From NCBI GenBank assembly GCA_012031475.1, contig JAAUTJ010000005.1, forward strand, positions 1-27,313: a stretch of 27,313 bases of DNA, given 5' to 3'. The notes under the pieces are model-generated. The model did no database searches and had not been told where the DNA came from. It saw only the letters and a program-made list of their open reading frames with translations. Shown piece by piece: positions 7,959 to 15,612 of the stretch. The position numbers and the translations under genes are program-made. Source of the DNA: Leptolyngbyaceae cyanobacterium SM1_3_5 (GTDB lineage: Bacteria; Cyanobacteriota; Cyanobacteriia; Elainellales; Elainellaceae). The first letter of the stretch is position 1. Every line of letters starts with the position of its first letter.

Positions 7959-9017
7959 ATGACAACAACTCCTCTCTCGATCGCTTCCTCCACTGAGGCC
8001 AAACGCAAAATTTTCGGCATGATTCAGGCATTCTGGCAAAGCCAATGTTTGTATGTGGCGACGAAATTAGGTATCTTTAATTTGCTGTACGATCAGGGCG
8101 CACAGTCGGCGGAAATGCTGGCGGAAAAGACAGATACGAAGGTCGATCGCCTGTATGTGATTCTTCGTGCTTTGGCGCATTTGGAAGTGTTAGAAGAAAG
8201 GCCGGATCGGATTTTTGCACCAACTGAAACTTCGGCTTTGTTGGTGACAAATCGGGGGGCATCGATCGGGCATTTTGCGATGCACATTACGGAGCCTGCC
8301 CAGTGGGATGCTTGGAATCAGCTTGAGGCGGCTTTGCACACCGGAGAAGTTGCGTTTGAGCGGGCGAACGGCAAGTCGGTTTATGACTTTTGCCAGGATG
8401 ATCCCTGGAGCGGCGGTGTGTTTATGAATGCGATGAGCTTTTTGACCGATCACGCAGTTGATGCGCTTTTGGAAGTGTATGATTTCGATCGATTCCCGAC
8501 AATCATGGATGTGGGCGGCGGACAGGGCGGCTTGATTGGTTCGATCGTGAAGCGGTTTGGCTGCAAGGGGATGTTGTTTGATGTGCCGTATGTGACGGCG
8601 ACGGCTCCGGCTCATCTCAAAAAGTTGGGCGTGGCGGATGGCGCGATCGATATTATTTCGGGCGATGTGTTTGAAGCGGTTCCGTCTGGGGCGGATGCGA
8701 TCGTGATGAAATACTTTATTTCTGCCTGGAATGATGAGGATGCGCGGGTAATTTTGAAGAACTGTCGTGCTGCTTTGCCGCCACACGGAAAAATTGTGCT
8801 TTTGCAAGCATTTGTGCCGGAGATTGATGATCCGAAAACTGCGCCGGATGGGATTATGCCGGGACTGTTTGCCGTGCAAATTATGGTGTCGGTTCCGGGT
8901 GGGGCATGGCGGACGCGATCGCAGTTCAAGAAACTATTTGAAGAATGCGGCTTTAAGCTGGAAAAACAGGTTGATACGGGGACGAATCTATCAGCAATGG
9001 AGTTTGGGTTAGCGTGA
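7959..9017 (+). CDS. SAM-dependent methyltransferase, O-methyltransferase family 2 fold
   Basis: The protein has 352 residues in two parts: a winged-helix dimerisation domain (about 15-100: MIQAFWQSQCLYVATKLGIF, LYVILRALAHLEVL) and a Rossmann methyltransferase domain (about 140-345) with the SAM motif MDVGGGQGGL (Asp about residue 184) and SGDVFEAVPSGADAIVMKYF. This is the layout of hydroxyneurosporene, caffeate and polyketide O-methyltransferases. In the motif that normally reads L-H-D-W, with the histidine as general base, this protein has ISAW: Ser at residue 255 instead of His. The substrate is unknown. It lies 101 bases after mysC on the same strand and its stop overlaps the next start (TGATG), so a role in tailoring a mycosporine is a reasonable guess, not shown. 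Confidence 0.85.
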   Translation: MTTTPLSIASSTEAKRKIFGMIQAFWQSQCLYVATKLGIFNLLYDQGAQSAEMLAEKTDTKVDRLYVILRALAHLEVLEERPDRIFAPTETSALLVTNRGASIGHFAMHITEPAQWDAWNQLEAALHTGEVAFERANGKSVYDFCQDDPWSGGVFMNAMSFLTDHAVDALLEVYDFDRFPTIMDVGGGQGGLIGSIVKRFGCKGMLFDVPYVTATAPAHLKKLGVADGAIDIISGDVFEAVPSGADAIVMKYFISAWNDEDARVILKNCRAALPPHGKIVLLQAFVPEIDDPKTAPDGIMPGLFAVQIMVSVPGGAWRTRSQFKKLFEECGFKLEKQVDTGTNLSAMEFGLA

Positions 9018-9520
9018 TGCAGGTTGAGAATTCAGTTGGAAGCGATCGATCCACCTACGCTCCAGTCATCCTCGCAGGTCTATTGCTTGGCATTGGGCAG
9101 GGCGGCTTTTTTGATGGAATTGTCCTGCATCAATTGCTTCAATGGCATCATATGTTCACCAGCGTTGTCACCGAGGACACCGTTAAAGGTTTGGAGATTA
9201 ACAACTTAGGTGATGGCTTGTTTCATGCGTTTGATTGGGTGATGACGATCGCGGGAACGATCGCGCTTTGGCGAGCCGGAAGCCGCCCCGATTCTGTTTG
9301 GTCTACAGGTGCATTTGTCGGCTCAATTCTGATGGGATTTGGCCTCTTTAACCTCGTCGAAGGCATTATCGATCATCACATTCTACAAATTCATCATGTT
9401 AAAGCTGGTGCGAATCAGCTTGCGTGGGATTTGGGCTTTTTGGCGATCGGACTCGCCCTAATCGTAATCGGTTCGCTCCTTGTGCAGCGGGCAAGTTCTC
9501 AACCCGCAGCCAACACCTGA
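9017..9520 (+). CDS. DUF2243 four-helix membrane protein
   Basis: An integral membrane protein of 167 residues with four predicted helices (about 15-36, 68-88, 97-118, 135-157), matching DUF2243. The start may be GTG 9014 or ATG 9017; ATG gives a one-base overlap with the methyltransferase stop. Two halves repeat a pattern: GFFDGIVLHQLLQWHHM (His 38, 44, 45) and NLVEGIIDHHILQIHHVK (His 120, 121, 126, 127), with a further GLFHAFDW (His 70). Clustered histidines at helix ends suggest metal or heme binding, an inference from pattern only. No biochemical role is established to my knowledge. Co-transcription with the methyltransferase and glycosidase-like genes is likely. Confidence 0.8.
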   Translation: MQVENSVGSDRSTYAPVILAGLLLGIGQGGFFDGIVLHQLLQWHHMFTSVVTEDTVKGLEINNLGDGLFHAFDWVMTIAGTIALWRAGSRPDSVWSTGAFVGSILMGFGLFNLVEGIIDHHILQIHHVKAGANQLAWDLGFLAIGLALIVIGSLLVQRASSQPAANT

Positions 9521-9544
9521 TCCCCGACACCCGACACCCACCCC

Positions 9545-10617
9545 ATGTCTTGGCATCCGTTTAACAAATACTGCTGGGATTTTTGGTTTGCGTGGCATGA
9601 AGGCGTTTTGCACGTTTTCTATCTGCAAGCCGATCGCCTGTCTGCGCCTACAATCCCGATCGCCGTCACAACAATGCGTCGATCGGTCATGCCGTCATGA
9701 CTGCTTACGGCTGGCAGGAACTTGATCCCGATCGACCCGCTCTGTCGCACAGTGAAGATGGCTGGGACAGTCTGGCGATCTGGACGGGCAGCATTATTGC
9801 GCATGACGGGCTGAACTATTTGGTGTATTCGGCTCGGAAGCGGGGCGATCGCCTGATCGAGCAGCCTTATGAGCGGCGACTGGCGCAGAATATTGGGGTT
9901 GCGACTTCGATCGATTTGCAGCACTGGAGGCGAACTCCTGCGAGTGAACAGGCTCCGGTGATTGCCAATCCGGGAACGGATAGCCAGTTTGATGGCATTA
10001 ATTGGCGCGATCCGTATGTGATTTGGGATGAGGTGGACGGGCAGTTTTACGCTTTTATCACGGCGCATTTGCAGGGCGAGGGGGCGGACTCGAATGCGGC
10101 GATCGCCTTTGCCACTTCTCCTGATTTGGCAAACTGGAAACCCGATTACGGTATTCTCTGGGCGACGCAGGAATTTTATTTGGCGGAAGTGCCGCAGGTG
10201 TTTTGGCGAAAGTTTGGGGAGTATTGGCGGCTGTATCTCGTTTTCAGTCCGCACTGGAGTCCGTTTTTTGCTCAGAAGACGCAGGTTGGTGTAACGTTTT
10301 ACGTGCGATCGCAGCCGATTTTCGATCGCGCCAGCACTGCTTACAGCGCAATTCCCTGGGAAGATGAACCCGCGCAACTGCTCAGCGACGGTTTGTTTGC
10401 AGGGAAAATCATCGACCCGGATACGGCGGAACATCTGGCCTTTTTTGGCTTCCAAAAAGAAGATCTGGGCGGGCATTTCGTCGGCGGCATTTCTGATCCG
10501 CACTGGATTTCGTTTGATGCGATCGATCGAATGTCGCTCAGCCGTACCCATCCCACTTTCCCTTACCTTGCCAGCGATCGAGATGCAACTGCCACCGCTC
10601 CAACGTCGAATTCTTAG
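9545..10617 (+). CDS. Beta-propeller glycoside hydrolase-like protein A (GH32/43/68 superfamily), frame break near the start
   Basis: After joining two frames at about 9650, the protein (about 357 residues) begins MSWHPFNKYCWDFWFAWHEG and continues RRHNNASIGHAVMTAYGW. Features of the five-bladed beta-propeller glycosidases are present: a first-blade Asp (CWDFW), the transition-state Asp (NWRDPYVIW) and a Glu in an E-x-P context (YLAEVPQVFW), which could be the acid/base as in the EC(P) motif of GH32/68. Bladed repeats such as GLNYLVYSARKRGDRLIEQP and GQFYAFITAHLQ support the fold. No signal peptide is visible, so it probably acts in the cytosol. It starts 24 bases after the DUF2243 gene and overlaps its paralogue downstream. 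Substrate unknown; fructan or sucrose chemistry is only one option. Confidence 0.75.
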
Positions 10618-11703
10618 CCAGCTTGAAGTTTTACCAACCGGGGTTTCTGAACTGGTCGCGGCGAGTTTGCTTGAGCGAGGGCAGATGAGGCTGGGCGATG
10701 CGGTGACGGAAATTTTGCGATCGCTCCGTCCAAATCAGCCGATGATCTGGGACCCTTGGATTGTCAAGACGGGTGATGTTTACCGTTTGTTTTATCTGCG
10801 CGGGCTGGAAGGTCAAACTCCCTGGTGGACGGTGAGCAATTTGTGCGGGGCTATCTCGAAGGATTTGGAGAACTGGCAGGATTTGGGGATTTTGCTGGAG
10901 CCGGAGCCGGATCATGCTTGGGAGTCGGGGCGGATTTGTGCGGGCTGTGCATACGAGGAAGATGGGGTCATTTATCTGTTTTATTCGGCGGGCGGAAGGG
11001 AAATGCCGGACTTGCGGAATGAGGCGATCGCCCTCGCCACTTCCACTGATGGCGTTCACTATCGGCGGCAGCTTGAGCATTTTCCGCTGATTCCCGATGA
11101 ACAAGATGCCTGGTACGATCGCTGCAATCTGACTGAGCATTTGCACTGGCGCGATCCATATCTGTTCAAAGATCCGCAGGATGGCCGCTATTACATGTTC
11201 ATCTGTGCGAGTGCGAAAACTCCAGGCAATTTTCAGGGCTGTGTGGGCTTGGCGGTGAGCGATTCGATCGCAGGTTCCTACAAAATTTTGCCGCCTGCGG
11301 TCGCTCCAACAGTGAAACGGCGAGTCTGTGGCCGTTCTACCACATGGAGCGACCTCAGGTTTTTATAAAATGGCCGCTATCACCTGTTTTTTCGTGTTTT
11401 CGCATCTACTTAAATCCTGACTGGCTGAAGACGGTGAACGCTCGGCGGATCACCAATTCATCGCTGTATTGGTATGTTTCAGATGCGGTGGCGGGACCGT
11501 ATCGCCCGATTTTTGAGGATGAATCGATCGTTTTTGGGAGCGATCGCGTCGGCATGTATGGCATCAATTTTCTGCCTGTGGGTGAGGGTCTGGATGAGTT
11601 GATTGCCTACGGCTGGTATCACCGTTTGCATACGCTGGGCGTGTCGTCGGCGCTGCGGGCGAGGTGGACGGAACCGGAGGACATTCGGCTTTTCTTGGGC
11701 TGA
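10583..11703 (+). CDS. Beta-propeller glycoside hydrolase-like protein B, paralogue of A, several frame breaks
   Basis: ATG 10583 lies inside the 3' end of gene A (35-base overlap) and begins MQLPPLQRRILSQLEVLPTG, a helical extension of about 50 residues before the propeller. The catalytic pattern of A recurs: PMIWDPWIVKTGDVYRLFYL, HWRDPYLFKDPQDGRYYMFI and, in the shifted part, WPFYHMERPQVF. Frame breaks lie between about 11295 and 11395, where NGRYHLFFSCF can be read across them; the last frame (to 11703) carries YWYVSDAVAGPYRPIF and AYGWYHRLHTLG. The protein would be about 373 residues. Two tandem, diverged copies suggest a heterodimer or two steps on related sugars. The breaks cluster within 100 bases, so true inactivation is not excluded. 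Confidence 0.72.
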
Positions 11704-11725
11704 AGCGGAGTTGGTTTTTGCATCG

Positions 11726-11759
11726 ATCGGCGGGTCGCGAGATGACCTGCCGATTTTTT
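11726..11759 (+). terminator. Rho-independent terminator after the MAA/glycosidase block
   Basis: An 11-base-pair stem, ATCGGCGGGTC against GACCTGCCGAT with one G-U pair and a 7-base loop, runs directly into a T stretch. It lies 22 bases after the stop of glycosidase-like gene B and is the clearest intrinsic terminator in the window. It marks the likely 3' end of the transcript that begins upstream of mysA. Confidence 0.85.
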
Positions 11760-11851
11760 AATGGTTTCGATTGAAAAGGGGGCGATCGCGTTTTTTGTGT
11801 TGAATGGCTGGACTCATTTGTCTTTTTATGAGGCCCAAGTAGAGGTTTTTA

Positions 11852-11933
11852 TTCTTAATTTGAGTCTTAGATTAAAACTTAAGTTCTTAATTTAAGTCTT
11901 AGATTGAGAGTTTTAATCTTGAAATAAGTCTTG
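11852..11933. repeat. AT-rich direct and inverted repeat cluster
   Basis: The 22-base unit TTCTTAATTT(G/A)AGTCTTAGATT occurs at 11852-11873 and 11884-11905, exactly 32 bases (about three helical turns) apart. A looser third copy (TTTTAATCTTGAAATAAGTC) follows at about 11911. In addition AGATTAAAACT (11869-11879) and AGTTTTAATCT (11909-11919) are perfect 11-base inverted repeats flanking the second unit. It could be a protein-binding array or a decayed mobile repeat. Confidence 0.65.
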
Positions 11934-12145
11934 TTTTGAGATTAGCTGGTCTATTTGTAAGGCAAAAAAGGAATGCTGTTTTTGAATAAGCGGCGATGAC
12001 GAAAAGAAGCAGCGATCGCCGCTTTGAGGTGGGTTTTGGGGTGAGTTCGATCGCTCTTTAGAAGAAGTTCGGTGGGATGCGAGTCTTGCGGTAAGGTAGG
12101 GCTAGCGATCGATTCTGAGTGTCAAGGCAGCAAAAAGCGACTCAT

Positions 12146-12167
12146 AATTTAGTCCAAATTTAGTCCA
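12146..12167. repeat. Perfect 11-base tandem duplication
   Basis: AATTTAGTCCA is repeated twice without a gap, about one DNA turn per unit. Surroundings are non-coding. This may be a slippage product or a two-site operator. Confidence 0.6.
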
Positions 12168-12579
12168 GTATGATTTTGAAGAGGCCGAAAAGCCTTTATG
12201 GATGAGAAATTTGGCGAATTGAATATTTGCGTATCCCGCAGACAGTCAAAAGCCGTAGGGTAGGAAACGCAAGTACGATCGTTGACCCCTCAAAAACGGT
12301 TGCGGTTTGCCAAGTGCGTTCAACCGGATAGTCATCCCGACCAAGACACCGACGCCCGCTGCTGGTGACTAAGATCGCACAGACTTTTCGAGTCGCGCTG
12401 TCGATCGCGGGTTTGAGGCGTATCCGGGCAATCTCATTCAGGCTTAATGGCGATAACGATGGAATTCCCTGCGAGAGTGTTCACTAGATTCCCCGTTGCC
12501 CCGATCGACTCTCGCTTCAAGCTCAGTCACAGTGAAAGTCGATCAAGATAAAATCATTAGATTCAGTGTGTTAGCACCA

Positions 12580-12585
12580 TACAAT
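12580..12585 (+). promoter_or_regulatory. Possible -10 element for guaB3
   Basis: TACAAT lies 67 bases before the GTG start of guaB3 and is close to the consensus TATAAT. The hexamer 17 bases further upstream (TTAGAT) is a poor -35 match, so this is a tentative call. Confidence 0.3.
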
Positions 12586-12652
12586 TAGCACTCGATCGTT
12601 TACCGATCTAGAGTTAAAAATCTATCCTCACATCGCTCTTGGGAGTAGCAGC

Positions 12653-13816
12653 GTGGACATTCAGATTGGCAGGGGCAAAACCGCTCGCAGAGCATACGGA
12701 TTTGATGAGATCGCGCTCGCTCCGGGTGCGCGAACGCTTGATCCAAGTTTGGCCGATACAAGCTGGCGAATTGGCGGCATCGATCGCGAAATTCCAATCA
12801 TCGCCAGCGCAATGGACGGCGTGGTCGATGTCAAAATGGCCGTTCGCCTGTCGGAACTGGGAGCATTGGGCGTTCTGAACCTGGAAGGCGTTCAAACACG
12901 ATACGCTGATCCCGAACCCATTCTCGATCGGATCGCTTCAGTCGGCACAACCGAATTTGTGCCGCTGATGCAAGAACTTTACGCCGAACCCATCAAGCCC
13001 GAACTGATCGAGCAGCGCATCCAAGAAATTAAACAGGCAGGCGGAATTGCTGCGGTTAGCGCGACGCCTGCGGGAGCCTTGCGATTTGGCGCAACCGTTG
13101 CCAAGGCCGGAGCCGATCTATTTTTCGTGCAGGCAACCGTTGTTTCCACTGCCCACCTGTCCCCCGAATCGATCGCCCCGCTCGATCTGGCCGAGTTCTG
13201 TCAGGAAATGCCGATTCCCGTCATTTTGGGCAACTGCGTCACCTATGAAGTCGCCCTAAATTTGATGAAGGCAGGTGCAGCAGGCGTTCTCGTCGGGATT
13301 GGTCCCGGTGCAGCCTGCACATCGCGAGGCGTTCTGGGGGTGGGCGTCCCGCAAGCAACGGCGGTTGCCGACTGTGCCGCTGCACGAGACGATTATTTTC
13401 AAGAAACCGGAAACTACGTGCCTGTGATCGCGGATGGCGGCTTGGTGACAGGCGGCGACATCTGCAAGTGCATCGCCTGCGGTGCGGATGGCGTCATGAT
13501 CGGGTCGCCGTTTGCGCGATCGCAAGAAGCTCCCGGTCGCGGTTTCCACTGGGGCATGGCAACGCCCAGCCCAGTTTTGCCACGCGGAACGCGCATCCGC
13601 GTCGGCACGACGGGATCGCTGGAGCAGATTTTGCGCGGTCCTGCTGGACTGGACGATGGAACCCACAACTTCTTGGGCGCTCTCAAAACCAGCATGGGAA
13701 CATTGGGCGCAAAGGACATCCGCGAAATGCAGCAGGTTGAAGTCGTGATCGCGCCTTCCCTACTGACGGAGGGCAAAGTTTATCAAAAGGCGCAGCAGCT
13801 TGGCATGGGTAAATAA
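12653..13816 (+). CDS. guaB3: GuaB3 family IMP dehydrogenase-related protein
   Basis: A (beta/alpha)8-barrel enzyme of 387 residues without the CBS pair of canonical GuaB, the hallmark of the GuaB3 (IMP_DH_rel_2) subfamily of cyanobacteria and actinobacteria. The nucleotide-binding loop holds the catalytic Cys at residue 222 (GPGAACTSRGVLGVGVP, where GuaB has GxGSxCTTR). Other blocks are ASAMDGVVDVKMAVRLSELG, VPVIADGGLVTGGDICKCIA, the phosphate-binding GADGVMIGSPFARS and a C-terminal LGALKTSMGTLGAKDIREMQ. GuaB3 converts IMP to XMP in de novo guanine nucleotide synthesis, according to reports on the cyanobacterial enzyme. The GTG start is chosen because GGGAG sits 7 bases upstream. The sRNA gene yfr1 follows. 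Confidence 0.93.
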   Translation: MDIQIGRGKTARRAYGFDEIALAPGARTLDPSLADTSWRIGGIDREIPIIASAMDGVVDVKMAVRLSELGALGVLNLEGVQTRYADPEPILDRIASVGTTEFVPLMQELYAEPIKPELIEQRIQEIKQAGGIAAVSATPAGALRFGATVAKAGADLFFVQATVVSTAHLSPESIAPLDLAEFCQEMPIPVILGNCVTYEVALNLMKAGAAGVLVGIGPGAACTSRGVLGVGVPQATAVADCAAARDDYFQETGNYVPVIADGGLVTGGDICKCIACGADGVMIGSPFARSQEAPGRGFHWGMATPSPVLPRGTRIRVGTTGSLEQILRGPAGLDDGTHNFLGALKTSMGTLGAKDIREMQQVEVVIAPSLLTEGKVYQKAQQLGMGK

Positions 13817-13903
13817 GCTTATTTGTCAATGGGCAGGCGATAAGTTTATTGCAGTTGACAAGGAGCGATCGGCCAAAATTGATAACGTTCGCTTAAAATG
13901 AGG

Positions 13904-13980
13904 TAAGCGGAGACGCAAGTTTCCGTTCACTCCTCACACCACACTCCGCTCGAACTTCGGTTCGGGCGGTTCCTCTTTTT
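13904..13980 (+). ncRNA. yfr1: Small regulatory RNA Yfr1
   Basis: Yfr1 is a trans-acting sRNA, conserved across cyanobacteria, that binds mRNAs through an unpaired motif. That motif, ACTCCTCACACCAC, is present intact at 13929-13942. It is flanked by a 5' hairpin (GCGGAGACGC...GTTTCCGT region, 13907-13926) and a 3' hairpin with a TTCG loop (CGCTCGAAC-TTCG-GTTCGGGCG, 13948-13969) followed by CCTCTTTTT, which would end transcription. TAAAAT at 13894-13899 is a possible -10 box; no matching -35 was found, so the 5' end is approximate. The location directly downstream of guaB is the known position of yfr1 in many cyanobacteria. The usual neighbour trxA is not seen here. Confidence 0.9.
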
Positions 13981-14007
13981 GAACGTTATTTTAAGCGTTG
14001 CTCACGT

Positions 14008-14602
14008 CTAATTTGCCCTGCTCCAGCGCCAGTTGTAGCGGTTCCACTCGTAAATACCTTGAATTTCATACTCTGAGCCGTTCTCAAAGCGAATTGTGCA
14101 GGTCGTATGGCACCGATCGATCGCTGGCACACTGGCCGCCGAATCGCAGGTCACAGAAACGCTGATCACGCGACAGCGAATCCATTCGCGCTGGCAGGGG
14201 TCATCCTCCTGCACCCATTCCCACAGGCTGTTGGACACTTCAATGCGATCGCCCACTTTCAGCGTCAGCATCTCCTCAGCATAAGCGGCAAGGTGATGCG
14301 TCTGGATGCGATCGAGCCACTGCAAACCGTACTCGTCGCGCACAAACTGCATCTCGCCCGAAGACTGGCCTTGAAGCCAATCGTTCAGCAGTTGAGTTTT
14401 CCAGGCGACCCTGCTGCTCTTGCTCTCGCACAAACGTCAGAAGAATGCTGCGCTGGTCGGGCTTGAGTTCGTCGAGCGGATTGCAATCTGCTGGAGCCAA
14501 AACGCTCAACAAAATCTGCTGCTGCTGCGGATCAAGAGGCAGACCTGCGGCTTCACACCGGGCAAAGGCAGTTTGCAGTGCTGCTTCAAGTGCGGAGTTC
14601 AT
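14008..14602 (-). CDS. Conserved hypothetical protein, frame break in the middle
   Basis: Two overlapping minus-strand frames join near 14410 into one protein of about 197 residues. The first half (MNSALEAALQTAFARCEAAG, LDPQQQQILLSVLAPADCNP, LDELKPDQRSILLTFVREQE) is helical and Gln-rich. The second half (WKTQLLNDWLQGQSSGEMQF, RDEYGLQWLDRIQTHHLAAY) leads into a small beta-rich domain (LKVGDRIEVSNSLWEWVQED, CTIRFENGSEYEIQGIYEWN). I do not know a function; the pattern looks like a family restricted to cyanobacteria. Start ATG at 14602. It converges on yfr1, with its stop only about 28 bases from the sRNA end. The single break is likely a sequence error, as both halves read well. Confidence 0.65.
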
Positions 14603-14721
14603 AAGGCCGATCGACCTTGCCAAAAAAGAGAAAGGTACTTTTCATTATGCCAAACGGTTCCCCGATTTGCGATCGCACGAGGAGCAGAGATTCGCGGTAA
14701 GCTGGAAAATGCTCCTTGCTG

Positions 14722-15183
14722 ATGGATGTTGTGATGATTGCGCTTCAGAAAACTCGCCGCAGCTTGCTTTGTTTGTCGCTCGCTTGCGGCTTCTGGCTGC
14801 TCAGCTTTGCGATCGCGCCGATCGCATCCGCCCTGACGCAAATTAAGCTCAGTGATTTGTCGTATGAAATTTGTCCCGAAGAAATCGGGGCTGGAACCGT
14901 CACTGCGGGCGGGGCAAGCTTGGCGGCAAACTGCTTCTTGATTCTGGGCAAAGCGACCAACGACACGAACAAACCCGTGTTGAATGCCGATATTTTTGGC
15001 CGAATTTACGATGCCAACAACAACTCGGTGATGCAAAATCGCACTCGACTCGGCTCGATCGAAACCGTGCCGCCGGGAGTCAGCGATTTTAGCCTGCGCG
15101 TTTCAATTCCAGCCAATCAGCCGACGCCGTTGAAGCTTGAGCAGTTCAAGGCGTCTGGCTTTGCAGGAAAAGTACGGCGCTAG
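14722..15183 (+). CDS. Secreted conserved hypothetical protein
   Basis: A protein of about 150 residues with an N-terminal signal peptide: Lys/Arg-rich start (MIALQKTRRSLL), hydrophobic core CLSLACGFWLLSFAIAP and a cleavage-type IASA before LTQIKLSDLSY. Starts at 14722 and 14734 are both possible; the latter gives a more typical signal peptide. The mature part (YEICPEEIGAGTVTAGGASL, DANNNSVMQNRTRLGSIETV, GVSDFSLRVSIPANQPTPLK) has alternating beta-strand character and resembles a small immunoglobulin-like or FxLYD-like domain, with two cysteines that might form a disulfide. Function unknown. It runs divergently from the 14.0-14.6 kb gene and convergently into the yggT-like gene, with overlapping stops. 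Confidence 0.7.
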   Translation: MDVVMIALQKTRRSLLCLSLACGFWLLSFAIAPIASALTQIKLSDLSYEICPEEIGAGTVTAGGASLAANCFLILGKATNDTNKPVLNADIFGRIYDANNNSVMQNRTRLGSIETVPPGVSDFSLRVSIPANQPTPLKLEQFKASGFAGKVRR

Positions 15184-15467
15184 GCAACACCCAGCGGGGC
15201 AAGTACCTGAGTCAGCACTTGCAGCAGGAGAATTGCCAGCATCGGCGACAGATCAATGCCGCCCAAGGGAGGAATGATCGATCGAAACAGATTCAAATAG
15301 GGATCGGTAAGCTGGCTGAGCGTTGCAAAGAACGGGTTGCTCCAGTCCACAGTGGGAAACCAGGTCAGCAAGACGCGAGCCAGCAGCAGCACAAAATAGA
15401 AGTTCAAGAAAATTACCAGCGACCTGGCAATCATCGAAACCGGATCGACCGCAGAAAACTCGTTCAT
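15180..15467 (-). CDS. YggT family membrane protein
   Basis: A protein of 95 residues (100 from an alternative TTG at 15482) with two membrane helices, SLVIFLNFYFVLLLARVLLT and a C-terminal DLSPMLAILLLQVLTQVLAP, and the YggT hallmark WFPTVDWSNPFFATLSQLTD then PYLNLFRSIIPPLGGIDLSP. YggT/YlmG proteins sit in the plasma or thylakoid membrane and are linked to cell division and to nucleoid and thylakoid organisation in cyanobacteria and plastids. The gene is intact. Its stop codon overlaps that of the convergent secreted-protein gene. Confidence 0.88.
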   Translation of the reverse strand: MNEFSAVDPVSMIARSLVIFLNFYFVLLLARVLLTWFPTVDWSNPFFATLSQLTDPYLNLFRSIIPPLGGIDLSPMLAILLLQVLTQVLAPLGVA

Positions 15468-15612
15468 GAGCTTGAAAATCAAAGGTTAGCTTCAGTCTAG
15501 ACGATTCTATATTCTACAGAAGATTTGCGCTGCGGAATAAATGGCGCGATCGACCCACAGGCCGCCTCTAGCCAAGAAACAGCCAATCCCCTTTCGCAAA
15601 ATCCAACCAGCC

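Larger units (their letters stand above)
11760..12652. other. Gene-poor intergenic region
   Basis: Nearly 900 bases with no credible ORF. The left third is AT-rich and carries direct and inverted repeats (entered separately). The middle has an 11-base tandem duplication. Several CGATCG cores occur. The part from about 12250 to 12520 is GC-balanced with potential short stems but matches no RNA family I can recognise (no tmRNA, RNase P, 6S or tRNA hallmarks). The guaB3 leader and promoter must lie at the right end. Confidence 0.5.

Noticed and set aside
8190..8879. 229-codon minus-strand ORF opposite the methyltransferase
   Set aside because: Antisense shadow of an intact, motif-bearing gene.
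9619..10551. 310-codon minus-strand ORF opposite glycosidase-like gene A
   Set aside because: The plus strand carries clear active-site motifs through the same span; the minus frame has none.
12180..12600. Possible tmRNA, RNase P RNA, 6S RNA or tRNA in the large gap
   Set aside because: No T-loop GTTCAA/GTTCGA with matching stems, no tmRNA tag frame and no RNase P core words were found.
13811..13824. Perfect palindrome AAATAAGCTTATTT at the guaB3 stop as a terminator or operator
   Set aside because: AT-rich, no loop and no T tract; it partly consists of the stop codon and probably has no function on its own.
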